Assembly: GCA_006844605.1 (NCBI GenBank)
Contig: SPJN01000003.1
Coordinates: 124,001 to 188,000 of the forward strand
Direction: 5' to 3'
Origin: Hyphomicrobiales bacterium
Lineage (GTDB): Bacteria > Pseudomonadota > Alphaproteobacteria > SPJN01
Length of the DNA stretch: 64,000 nt
Under the pieces are notes generated by a model, which saw only the letters and a program-made list of their open reading frames with translations, was not told where the DNA came from and did no database searches. This document shows, piece by piece, positions 18,521 to 28,692 of the stretch (within the stretch, counting starts at the first letter, position 1; each line of letters begins with the position of its first letter). The translations under genes were made by a program, and so were the position numbers.

Positions 18521-19618
18521 TTATTCTGCCGCTTCGGCCTGACCGCGCAAATTTACCCGCTCAAGGAACTTGATGCCGTCAGCCGCGATGGCGTCACCGA
18601 CCATCTCGTCACCTTCGTTCTTCAACTCATCCATATCGACATAGGTCGCATAAAGCGCCTTGGTCCGGTCTGTAATGATGCCCGCATTCAACAATGTCTT
18701 GATCAACACACGGAAGATTGAAGACTGACGGCCCATCACTTCACGGCGTTTTTCAACCGTGATGACCTTGGCAATTTCAGCGGTTGCCTCTTCCCAATCA
18801 ATGCCAAACTTTTCATAGACTACCCGTTTTTCAAACGGCGCGCCCAGATTGAACAGCAGGGTCTGGAAACATTCTGCGGCCCAGTCTTCGATGATGTGAC
18901 GCTCTTCCTCAGACACGTGGGGCATGGTCTTGTCTGCCCAGATTTTGCCGAACTTGTGGTGGAAGGCTTCATCCGTCATGACCAGCTGCGTCAGGTGACG
19001 GGCCAGCGGATCATTCGTAAATTCGAAGATTGAGGCAAACGCCCCCATAGCCAATCCTTCGACCAGCATCTGCATACCCACCAGTTTCTTGTAAACCTCA
19101 GGCGCGTTGACCATTTCTTCCAGCAGATTGGCCAGCGTGTTGCCGCAGGGCAGCGGCTCACCCCAGCGGGTTTGGATATAGCGGGAGAAGCCCAATACAT
19201 GGCGCGCTTCTTCGCGGGCCTGATTGGATGCATATTCCTGTGCGCCCGGATCCTTCAACACATGACAAAGCGAGGCAGACAGGCTTAACGCGCCCTGCTC
19301 ACCATGCAGAATGGCAGAAAGCATCCAGCGGAAGTTTTCATTCACGAAGGCAACTTTTTCTGCATCAGACATGCGCTGCCCGATGGGGGTTGCCATCTCT
19401 GCCACAAAATCAAGCGGCAACATCGGCGTATTCATATCGAAGGGGGTGTCGTAATCGATATATTTCTTATCAAGCGGATCCCAAAAATGTGTATGGGTTG
19501 CGGTAATAATTTTATCAAAATGGGGTGTCCGCGCGTTATAGCGGTCCACTTCAATCATTGATTTGAAATCATCAGGGGCAACTGCGTTATACGCAGCATC
19601 TTTTGTAATATCAGCCAT
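18521..19618 (-). CDS. Ferritin-like diiron protein, probable oxygenase
   Basis: Protein of 365 residues with a complete carboxylate-bridged diiron ligand set at family-like spacing: E107 (HGEQGAL), E137 and H140 (EEARH), E187 (LVEGLA), E217 and H220 (DEAFH). This E...ExxH...E...ExxH pattern is that of the ferritin-like/R2-like superfamily, and the spacing fits oxygen-activating enzymes better than storage ferritins. The substrate cannot be read from sequence. It is encoded 40 bases downstream of a TetR regulator on the same strand, which suggests induction by a hydrophobic or aldehyde-like effector. The C-terminal third (about 240-365) is helical without recognised motifs. Confidence 0.75.
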   Translation of the reverse strand: MADITKDAAYNAVAPDDFKSMIEVDRYNARTPHFDKIITATHTHFWDPLDKKYIDYDTPFDMNTPMLPLDFVAEMATPIGQRMSDAEKVAFVNENFRWMLSAILHGEQGALSLSASLCHVLKDPGAQEYASNQAREEARHVLGFSRYIQTRWGEPLPCGNTLANLLEEMVNAPEVYKKLVGMQMLVEGLAMGAFASIFEFTNDPLARHLTQLVMTDEAFHHKFGKIWADKTMPHVSEEERHIIEDWAAECFQTLLFNLGAPFEKRVVYEKFGIDWEEATAEIAKVITVEKRREVMGRQSSIFRVLIKTLLNAGIITDRTKALYATYVDMDELKNEGDEMVGDAIAADGIKFLERVNLRGQAEAAE

Positions 19619-19658
19619 TTGCTTTCTCCATCTCCCGGTTTGGTTGGTTTGTTAGTAA

Positions 19659-20354
19659 TCAGGCAACCGCATCATCACGTGTCGTGGCTGTAGCCCCAGC
19701 CAGACTATGTGATTGCAGCACCTGGGTTCCCAATTCATCTGCCCGCAGCTCAAGGCGCGGGCGCGTTTCATCTGTCGCGACAGACAGTAACGACATCACA
19801 AGCCCCAAGCGGACCTGTGCCATAAATGTTTCATTATCAATGCGCCCAATAACCCAGTTGCGCATAGCGCCTGAGTATGACGCCAAGATCATTTGCGCGA
19901 TCAGGCGCGGCGGCAGCGAATTGCGCAACAGCCCGTCTGACATGCCGTCAGCCACCACGCGCTCAGCCAATGCCCAAATTTTCAATATGGATTTTGAGGC
20001 ACGCTCACCCGATTCAATACCCTGAATACCGCGTAATAGGCGTTTGTAGAAATCAGCGTCTGACAGGAATTGTTTCGCCGCCACGCTGACGATCAATTCT
20101 GCGCGGGCTATGGAATCGCCCTCTGTCACCGCAGCGGCAGACATATCCAGCGTGTCATAGGATTGGTCAAGCAACGCGTAGAGGATCTCTTCCTTTGAGC
20201 CCAACAGATTATAAAGTGTTGCGACAGACACTTCTGCGCCATCGGCAAGCGCACGCATGGACAGGCCCGCAACCCCCTCATCCACGATCAGGCCGCGCGC
20301 GGTGATCAGGATGCGATTGCGGCGCTTTTGTTTGCTGCGCTCACGAATGCCCAT
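19659..20354 (-). CDS. TetR/AcrR family transcriptional regulator
   Basis: Dimeric one-component repressor-type protein of 231 residues. The N-terminal helix-turn-helix is typical of TetR: ARGLIVDEGVAGLSMRALADGAEVSVATLYNLLGSKEEIL (about 19-58). The C-terminal ligand domain is helical and diverged, so the effector is unknown. The gene precedes the diiron protein gene in the same direction and is probably co-transcribed and autoregulated. Two copies of GAACATGT lie 55-80 bases upstream of the start (20409-20434) and are candidate operators. Confidence 0.9.
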   Translation of the reverse strand: MGIRERSKQKRRNRILITARGLIVDEGVAGLSMRALADGAEVSVATLYNLLGSKEEILYALLDQSYDTLDMSAAAVTEGDSIARAELIVSVAAKQFLSDADFYKRLLRGIQGIESGERASKSILKIWALAERVVADGMSDGLLRNSLPPRLIAQMILASYSGAMRNWVIGRIDNETFMAQVRLGLVMSLLSVATDETRPRLELRADELGTQVLQSHSLAGATATTRDDAVA

Positions 20355-20408
20355 GAAGTGTGTCTCTTATCTATTGATGCCCTACAGCCGATTTTGCCCC
20401 AAAAACCA

Positions 20409-20434
20409 GAACATGTTCCAAAAATAGAACATGT
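20409..20434. promoter_or_regulatory. Candidate TetR operator, repeated GAACATGT
   Basis: The 10-base palindrome GAACATGTTC (20409-20418) is followed 18 bases later by a half-like copy GAACATGT (20427-20434). The pair is in the upstream region of the TetR/diiron operon and is the only such repeat seen there. The role is inferred from position. Confidence 0.5.
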
Positions 20435-20460
20435 AATGGTTTTACTGACAAGGGCCGAAA

Positions 20461-20493
20461 TGAAAAAGGGGCCGGAATTAACCGACCCCTTGT
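20461..20493 (-). terminator. Rho-independent terminator after thiC
   Basis: On the minus strand, AAGGGGTCGG and CCGGCCCCTT pair around a six-base loop and run into TTTTT. It lies about 33 bases past the thiC stop codon. Confidence 0.85.
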
Positions 20494-20525
20494 CCGGGAA
20501 CTACTGATTGTAAATGATGAAACGC

Positions 20526-22567
<2,042 letters not shown>

Positions 22568-22698
22568 AGCCGCAGTTTGCGCGGATCGCAGCCGGGGGTC
22601 AAGCCCACTTACCCCCATGAAATGACCTAAATCACGTCCCGTTTCAGCCATGTGTAGACGCGAAACTGACACTGCAAACTTGAAAAGGAGGTTTCATA

Positions 22699-23115
22699 AT
22701 GAAAACCGGTTTACTTGCAGCTGCCGCAATCGGCACAACACTCGCCTTCGCCGCGCCCGCCATTGCGCATGACGCTGACAATCATCGCGACAACAAGCGG
22801 TATGAACGGGTCCATGATGATCATAAAGGCACTCAAAAATACGCCAAAAAGCGGGATCATAGCGAATCGCGCAGTCACAAACGGGAACAAAGCCGCCATA
22901 GCGACCGTGAGCGTCGATACAAGAATGAAGAACGGCGCAAGGCACAACAACGCGACTACCGATACGAGCATTACCACAACCACAATTATCGGTCGTCGGG
23001 CTACCATCATCACAATCATGGGTATTATGACCGACACCGCACCCACTACCATTACTATCAGCCAGCCCCACGGCGCAGCCTGTTGCGGTCAAACATCCGT
23101 GTTGGCCTGCACTAA
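22699..23115 (+). CDS. Secreted His/Arg/Tyr-rich protein of unknown function
   Basis: No family is recognised. A clean signal peptide (about 1-23, ending APAIAH) has AAGGAGG 8 bases ahead of the ATG. The mature region, about 115 residues, is extremely polar: it is dominated by Arg, Lys, His, Asp and Glu in the first half, then by His/Tyr/Asn clusters (such as YEHYHNHNYR and GYHHHNHGYYDRHR). It ends in a basic PAPRRSLLRSNIRVGLH. Such composition suggests metal or polyanion binding at the envelope, which is inference only. Its own terminator follows at 23135-23162, so it forms a single-gene unit. Confidence 0.78.
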   Translation: MKTGLLAAAAIGTTLAFAAPAIAHDADNHRDNKRYERVHDDHKGTQKYAKKRDHSESRSHKREQSRHSDRERRYKNEERRKAQQRDYRYEHYHNHNYRSSGYHHHNHGYYDRHRTHYHYYQPAPRRSLLRSNIRVGLH

Positions 23116-23134
23116 ACTGGTGAAAATTGCCTGT

Positions 23135-23162
23135 GCCCTCCCCCTTGGGAGGGCATTTTTTT
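23135..23162 (+). terminator. Strong rho-independent terminator
   Basis: GCCCTCCC and GGGAGGGC pair around a four-base CCTT loop and are followed by ATTTTTTT. It ends the transcript of the His-rich protein gene and separates it from the autotransporter. Confidence 0.93.
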
Positions 23163-23273
23163 GCCTGTCCGGACGAAATCGACCCGCAACCCCATAATTG
23201 CCCAGATTCAGCGCTTTGCAGAACGTCTGAACTTCTCTACAAAGAGGAAAATCAGTTCGTTTCGGAGACTCAT

Positions 23274-26200
23274 ATGCGTTCGTCTACCTCGCGCCGCTCA
23301 ATCGCTGTTGTTACGGCATTGGGCTTGGCAGGCCCCTTGGTTGCTTTTGGATTTCCCGCTGCGGCGCGGACTGTCAGTTCGACAGAAACCGACCAGATCA
23401 AAACAAATGATCAGGATGCCACAGTCATTGTAACCGGCACTGGCGATTTACAGGCAAACTGCCTAAACACCGTTGGTGTCCCCGATGCCGCGATTGAGGC
23501 CCTGACGGCCAACTACAACATCCGCATCGACGAAAACGGCCAAGTGACATTGGTCGATACGGGCCCCGGTTGCACCGCCCCCTCTAGCGCATTGCGCCTG
23601 AACAGCGGCTTTAACGGCAACGTCACAATCAACGGCCTACTTTCTGCCGGTGACACGGACGGTGACGGTGACGCGGACACCGCGATCCACATCGGTGATT
23701 TCCTCGGCAACAATAATGACAGCACCGCAAATATAACAATTGGCGCAAACGGCAGCGTAAATGGCGACCTGATCCTTGGCGGCAATGACAGCATTAACCT
23801 GACCAATAATGGCGCCATCAACGGCTCATTCCTAATTGAACATACAGCGGGCACCCCGGCGGTCACCCTGATCAATAACGGTGTGATGGATTCTGGCGCC
23901 AACCCCATCCTGATCAGTGACACCTCAACCGGGGCTGCGGGTACAACAATTATCAACAATGTCGGCACGTTTGACGCCAATGGTAATCTGGACCCTGCAT
24001 TCGGTGTCATGACCGGCGATTTGGTTTTGGATGGCAATGATCGGGCCTATTCCATCACAAACTCAGGGATATTCACCGGGGAAATCAGCTTTGGCGCGCC
24101 CACCACATTCGGTGGCGCGGCAGTCAACAATAGCGGCACCATGACGGCCGGTGCCAGCGGCAACATATTGCTGGTTAATGACCTTGGCGATGACACAACA
24201 GTCCTGTCATTCACGAATAGTTTTCTGGGCACCATCACTGGTGACCTTGTCTTTGGCAATAATGGCGATCACAGCCTGACAAACAGTGGCGACATGACTG
24301 GCACGATTTCATTCGGTGACGGTGATAACAGCGCAACGCTTGCATCTGGGTTTGTGCAAGCCACTGACAGCGTGACACTGCCCACACTTCCCCTGCTAAG
24401 CATGGGCGCAGGTGCAGACAGCCTGTCCCTTAGCGGCAGTCGCGTGCAGGCACAGGAAGGCTTTATCACCGAAACCACAGACGCAAACGGCGCTGTCGAT
24501 GGTTTCACCTTTGGTGATGTCGCTGACATTCAGGCAGGCACCTTGATCGACATGGGTGATGATGATGATGAGGTCACAATCGCTGGCGGGGCCATCGGGG
24601 GCGCAGATACGCTGCTTGATTTGGGCACCGGCGCGGATACCCTGACACTAACGCTGAACCCCTTGGCGGCAGTAGACATAGACGAACGCAGCGTCATTTC
24701 AGGTGGGGCCGATGAAGACACGCTTGCCTTCAATGTTGCCGCCCATGAAGACGGGTTTGAGTTTACCGACTTTGGCCAGTTCGCTGATTTTGAATCACTG
24801 CAAGTGACAGCAGGCGCGTTGATCCTGAACCCTGATGCGAACCTGTTCGGCGTCAGCGGTGGCACGTTGACAATCAATAGCGGCGCAACATTGCAAGTTC
24901 TGGACAATGCCAATGTCACCAGTGAATTTGCAACAGGCGTCATTGATGGCACGCTGCGGGTTGACGGCAACCTGCCGCTTGTTGCTGCAAACGGCACATT
25001 CACTGTCAACGGCACCGGTCTTTTGCAGTTTGGCATCACGGACGTCACAGACCCGACACTAAACGGTATCCTGCAAAGCGGCGGCGGCAGCACAACGGTT
25101 ACATTGGCAGATGGCAGCGCGGTTGAGCTTATTCTTGCGGATCAACTCAGCACCGGATTTACAACTATCGGCCAGACCGCAACGGTAACACTTGTCGAAG
25201 CGGATACGATTACCATCGCTGATCAGACCACAATTCTGGCAGACAATGATCCGTTCCATGAATTTACGCTGATCGACCCCACGACGACACCCGGCTTGCT
25301 ACAAGTTGAGATCGGCCGCACACCCGGCTTCCAACAACTGGCTATTAATGCTGGCCTTGCCGGTCATGTTGGCACCATTGGCGCGGCGCTGGACGCAGAA
25401 TATGCCGCCTGTAGCGACACGGAGCGTGATGGCAGCGATGCGGCCAGCAGCTTTACAGCTTTTTGTAATGCCGTATCAATCTTGGGCGTAACCTCAAACA
25501 GCGCAAACGACAATCTAGGCATTGTCGGATTACTGGCCGTTGCCGCCCCTGATCGCACAAGCGGTGAGCACACAATGCGTGTGGATACGCAAAAAATGCT
25601 GCATTCAATCGTTGAAAAACGTGCAGACATTTTGCGGTCGCGCAGCCGTGCCCTTCCCGCCGGCGTCGGCACAGGTCAAATCGACAAGCCGCAACAGCAA
25701 AGCCGCCTAACAGGTAGCGACCGCCAGATTGCTGGCCTGACGGACAATCTGACCAATGAGATTGATGGCACAGGTGCCGGTGATCTGGTTGATTTTGGCA
25801 CGGGCCTTGGTGCCGGGTCGGTTTGGAGCGCCCATCACCTGTGGATGCAAATCTACACAGCCTTTTCTGAGCGTGATGACAGTCGGTTGGTCGGCGGATA
25901 TGACGGCGAACAATATGGCATCGCTTTCGGCTATGACTGGCGCGCCAGCCGCACATGGTTGTTCGGCGTCTATGGCGGTTATGGCCTGTCAGAGGTTGAC
26001 GGCAATGATTCATCTAATGAGCAAGTCGAGATCGACACCATTTCCGGTGGTGCCTATATGAGCTGGTTTGACCGCTATACAAGCTGGTCATCAACCCTGT
26101 CATTCGGCATCAGTGATTTTGAAGGCGAGCGCATCGGCCTTGCCGGCACAAAGGTCACGCGTAGCCACGATGGTTTTGAAGTTGGCCTTTCATCGACAGT

Positions 26201-26657
26201 TGACCAGAATATCACGGTTGCCAAACATTTGATCCTAACGCCCGCATTCGACCTGAACTTCGGTCTATATAACCGTGATGGCTACACAGAAACGGGCACG
26301 TTTGGCCTGACGGTGAAGAGCAAGACCTCCTATTCGCTCAACACCGGCCTGTCGGCAAAGCTGGCCGCACCCGGCCAAATCGGACGCACTGGTGTATTGC
26401 CCTATATCCGCACCGGGGTTTGGCATGACTTCTTTGATGACAGCGCCGACACCAAGGCAAAGTTCACAGGGTCAAAAGCAGGCTCTACCTTCAAGGTTGA
26501 TGGCATCGATACCGCCAGCACGCAGTATCTTGCGGGGCTGGGGCTTGATCTGGTGTCCGCACGCGGACGTGTCAATTTCTCGTTCGGTTACAATTTCATC
26601 GGTGGCGACGACACACTTAGCCACAATCTGAACAGCAATCTGCGCTTCCGTTTCTAA
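23274..26657 (+). CDS. Autotransporter (type Va) with beta-helix-like passenger
   Basis: Outer-membrane/surface protein of 1127 residues. The signal peptide is at about 1-30 (MRSSTSRRSIAVV to PAAART). The passenger (about 30-840) is Gly/Asn/Asp/Thr-rich and low in Cys. It has repeated N-N-G-x-I/M-x-G turns such as LTNNGAINGSFL, LINNGVMDSG and LTNSGDMTGTISFG, which suggests a right-handed beta-helix. The C-terminal about 279 residues (VWSAHHLWMQIYTAFSER onward) form the autotransporter barrel and end in LRFRF with the required terminal Phe. I use the ATG at 23274, preceded by CGGAGA, rather than the earlier in-frame start at 23127, which would run through the terminator. A lipoprotein hydrolase gene starts 9 bases after its stop. 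Confidence 0.92.
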   Translation: MRSSTSRRSIAVVTALGLAGPLVAFGFPAAARTVSSTETDQIKTNDQDATVIVTGTGDLQANCLNTVGVPDAAIEALTANYNIRIDENGQVTLVDTGPGCTAPSSALRLNSGFNGNVTINGLLSAGDTDGDGDADTAIHIGDFLGNNNDSTANITIGANGSVNGDLILGGNDSINLTNNGAINGSFLIEHTAGTPAVTLINNGVMDSGANPILISDTSTGAAGTTIINNVGTFDANGNLDPAFGVMTGDLVLDGNDRAYSITNSGIFTGEISFGAPTTFGGAAVNNSGTMTAGASGNILLVNDLGDDTTVLSFTNSFLGTITGDLVFGNNGDHSLTNSGDMTGTISFGDGDNSATLASGFVQATDSVTLPTLPLLSMGAGADSLSLSGSRVQAQEGFITETTDANGAVDGFTFGDVADIQAGTLIDMGDDDDEVTIAGGAIGGADTLLDLGTGADTLTLTLNPLAAVDIDERSVISGGADEDTLAFNVAAHEDGFEFTDFGQFADFESLQVTAGALILNPDANLFGVSGGTLTINSGATLQVLDNANVTSEFATGVIDGTLRVDGNLPLVAANGTFTVNGTGLLQFGITDVTDPTLNGILQSGGGSTTVTLADGSAVELILADQLSTGFTTIGQTATVTLVEADTITIADQTTILADNDPFHEFTLIDPTTTPGLLQVEIGRTPGFQQLAINAGLAGHVGTIGAALDAEYAACSDTERDGSDAASSFTAFCNAVSILGVTSNSANDNLGIVGLLAVAAPDRTSGEHTMRVDTQKMLHSIVEKRADILRSRSRALPAGVGTGQIDKPQQQSRLTGSDRQIAGLTDNLTNEIDGTGAGDLVDFGTGLGAGSVWSAHHLWMQIYTAFSERDDSRLVGGYDGEQYGIAFGYDWRASRTWLFGVYGGYGLSEVDGNDSSNEQVEIDTISGGAYMSWFDRYTSWSSTLSFGISDFEGERIGLAGTKVTRSHDGFEVGLSSTVDQNITVAKHLILTPAFDLNFGLYNRDGYTETGTFGLTVKSKTSYSLNTGLSAKLAAPGQIGRTGVLPYIRTGVWHDFFDDSADTKAKFTGSKAGSTFKVDGIDTASTQYLAGLGLDLVSARGRVNFSFGYNFIGGDDTLSHNLNSNLRFRF

Positions 26658-26666
26658 GCGGCAGCG

Positions 26667-27488
26667 ATGGGGCGCAACACACTGATCATCGCCCTGTGCA
26701 GCCTGTTATTGGCAGCATGTGGCGGGATCAGCGCAGACATCAACCGCCTGTCAAATCGGTTTGAGCCGCTTGGCTTTGCCGTCGATCAAAAACAATATGG
26801 CCGCTTCAAACTACGCGAAGCGGCAAGGCAAGGCGCGCCAAACGGCCCGGTTTGGATAGTCTATGCTGGCGATGGCGTTGCATGGCTGGACACGTGGACC
26901 CCTTCGCCGGACCCCACGCCATCCCCCAAAAACATGCCATCAATTTCTGTAGCGCAGGCAATCGCAAAGCAATTTGCGACCGACACGGTCATTCATCTTT
27001 CCCGGCCTTGCCAATTCTTAACCTCAAATGCGCAGGACTGCGGCACCCGTTATTGGACCCGCGACAGGTTTGGTGACGATGTACGCAACGCCTATCATGC
27101 ACACGCCACACAGTTCGATGGCCGCCCGGTCATATTCGTTGGTTGGTCAGGCGGCGGGGTGCTGGCGGCCCATATGGCCCATATCCGCGCGATGCACAAT
27201 CGACAGACAGGGGCCTTAACACTGGCAAGTCCGCTTGACCTTACTGCTTGGGCACAATGGCATAGGGTGTCCGCCCTGCCGCAGGCCGACAATCCTGCCC
27301 AATTTTTGCCGCTCGTCATACATCATAGCCATGCAGTTGGATCAAATGACAAAATCGTTCCCCCCGAAACGGTGTCACATCTGCCAAACCAGTTCATAGT
27401 ACCGATAGACCATCATGGGCCGTGGCATGAGATTGCGATTCAGGCAGCCCCATCGTTGCGCGCGGCGGTTATCGCGGCCCAACCCTGA
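26667..27488 (+). CDS. Lipoprotein with alpha/beta-hydrolase-like active site
   Basis: Protein of 273 residues with a lipobox: LLLAACGG puts the lipidated Cys at about residue 18. I do not recognise a named family, but a serine-hydrolase triad can be proposed. The nucleophile elbow is VGWSGGGVL (about 152-160), an Asp is in VGSNDKIVPPE (about 230-240), and a His is in DHHGPWHE (about 251-258). The cell location would be the periplasmic face of a membrane. It starts 9 bases after the autotransporter stop and so is probably co-transcribed with it. The 3' end overlaps that of the convergent HlyD gene by 20 bases. Confidence 0.68.
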   Translation: MGRNTLIIALCSLLLAACGGISADINRLSNRFEPLGFAVDQKQYGRFKLREAARQGAPNGPVWIVYAGDGVAWLDTWTPSPDPTPSPKNMPSISVAQAIAKQFATDTVIHLSRPCQFLTSNAQDCGTRYWTRDRFGDDVRNAYHAHATQFDGRPVIFVGWSGGGVLAAHMAHIRAMHNRQTGALTLASPLDLTAWAQWHRVSALPQADNPAQFLPLVIHHSHAVGSNDKIVPPETVSHLPNQFIVPIDHHGPWHEIAIQAAPSLRAAVIAAQP

Positions 27489-28677
27489 CGCCATCTGACA
27501 CTTGTGGTCCTGGATGCAGCACCACCTGATCGCCAGCCTCAAGCCCAGACAGCACTTCTCCAACTTCACGATTCAATTGTCCAATCGACAATTTGGTCAA
27601 ACGCGCCTTGCCTTTGCGAACGGCCATAACAGCCCATTCATTGTGGTCTCGAAACAGCGCCCCAAGGGGCACCTGTAGCGCGTCATCACGCTGCCAGATC
27701 ACGACATTCACCGTCACACGAAATCCATGCCCCAGCCGTTCCCACTGCGTAAAATCACCATTGAGGGCGATCACAATATTGACCCGCTGTTCTTCAATCC
27801 CCAAAGCCGACACTTTGGTGACCCCAAACGGCTCGACCCGCGTCACCCGGCCTTCTAAAGAGGCATCGCCGCCCCAGTCAGTAATGATGACCGGCGCGCC
27901 TTCTCGTATACGCACAGCATCGGCAGACAGAACATCGACAACAATCTCCAGATCACGGGGGTCGCCAAACGCGGCTATTGGTGTTCCGGCGGCCAGCACC
28001 GTTTCACTTTCCTGCAGCACATGCAGAACGGCACCACTAACGGGGGCCTTGATAGGATAATTCCCCTGCGCCCCACCTTCGCCTTCGGGGCCAATCAAGG
28101 CAGCCTTCGCTGTGGCCAGTTCATAATCGCGCATATCCAAAACAGCCAATGCGGTTCTAAGGGCCGCCCTGCGGGCATCAAGCTCCAACTCAGCCTGATC
28201 AAGTGTACGCTGACTGACCGTCCCCTTGTGCCGCAATGTTTTAATACGCGCATGGTCGCGCGTGGCGAACTTGACTTCGGCCCTCAAACGCTCCACCTCT
28301 TCAGCCGCAGAAGCCTTCGCCGCGGTTGCGGCCTTCACCTGCGCCTCAGCCTGGGCGCGTGTGCGTTCGTCCAGGATTGTTGGGTCACCCGGCTCCATCA
28401 CGGCGACGATGGTTTCGCCCGCGATAACCTGATCGCCCGGCTCAACCTCGACACGCAACAATCGACCAGCCACGGGCGCTGACACCTGATACACATCGCG
28501 AATACGGGTTTCCCCTTCCTCAGCGATTGTCACCGCCATCGGGCCAACAACTGCCGTTGCCATGTCAACCTGAACTGTCTTAGGCCACGCCAAAGCAATC
28601 AACACAATCACCACAGCGGCACCGCCACCCACCCAAAGGCGATGTTGCTTTACCCAGTTCAATAATCCGTCCTGCAT
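27469..28677 (-). CDS. HlyD/RND-type periplasmic adaptor protein
   Basis: Membrane-fusion protein of 402 residues anchored by one N-terminal segment (LWVGGGAAVVIVLIALAWP, about 14-32). The lipoyl half (VYQVSAPVAGRLLRVEVEPGDQV, about 62-84) is followed by a long coiled-coil hairpin (about 115-195, Ala/Glu/Arg-rich). The second lipoyl half is NYPIKAPVSGAVLHV, and beta-barrel and membrane-proximal domains end the protein. It links an inner-membrane exporter to an outer-membrane channel such as TolC. It follows the FtsX-type permease by 15 bases on the same strand, so it most likely serves that ABC system. Its 3' end overlaps the lipoprotein gene. Confidence 0.88.
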   Translation of the reverse strand: MQDGLLNWVKQHRLWVGGGAAVVIVLIALAWPKTVQVDMATAVVGPMAVTIAEEGETRIRDVYQVSAPVAGRLLRVEVEPGDQVIAGETIVAVMEPGDPTILDERTRAQAEAQVKAATAAKASAAEEVERLRAEVKFATRDHARIKTLRHKGTVSQRTLDQAELELDARRAALRTALAVLDMRDYELATAKAALIGPEGEGGAQGNYPIKAPVSGAVLHVLQESETVLAAGTPIAAFGDPRDLEIVVDVLSADAVRIREGAPVIITDWGGDASLEGRVTRVEPFGVTKVSALGIEEQRVNIVIALNGDFTQWERLGHGFRVTVNVVIWQRDDALQVPLGALFRDHNEWAVMAVRKGKARLTKLSIGQLNREVGEVLSGLEAGDQVVLHPGPQVSDGVRVGPR

Positions 28678-28692
28678 TCGGTTGCTCCCAAA

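Noticed and set aside
22694-23092. Long open frames on both strands over the His-rich gene
   Set aside because: They result from its biased composition (CAC/CAT/CGC codons). Only the plus frame has a signal peptide and ribosome site.
23127-23273. Upstream extension of the autotransporter frame
   Set aside because: It would translate through the GCCCTCCC/GGGAGGGC terminator, and the extension has no signal character. The ATG at 23274 opens a proper signal peptide.
25453-26013. Minus-strand frame of 186 codons
   Set aside because: It is a shadow of the autotransporter barrel region.
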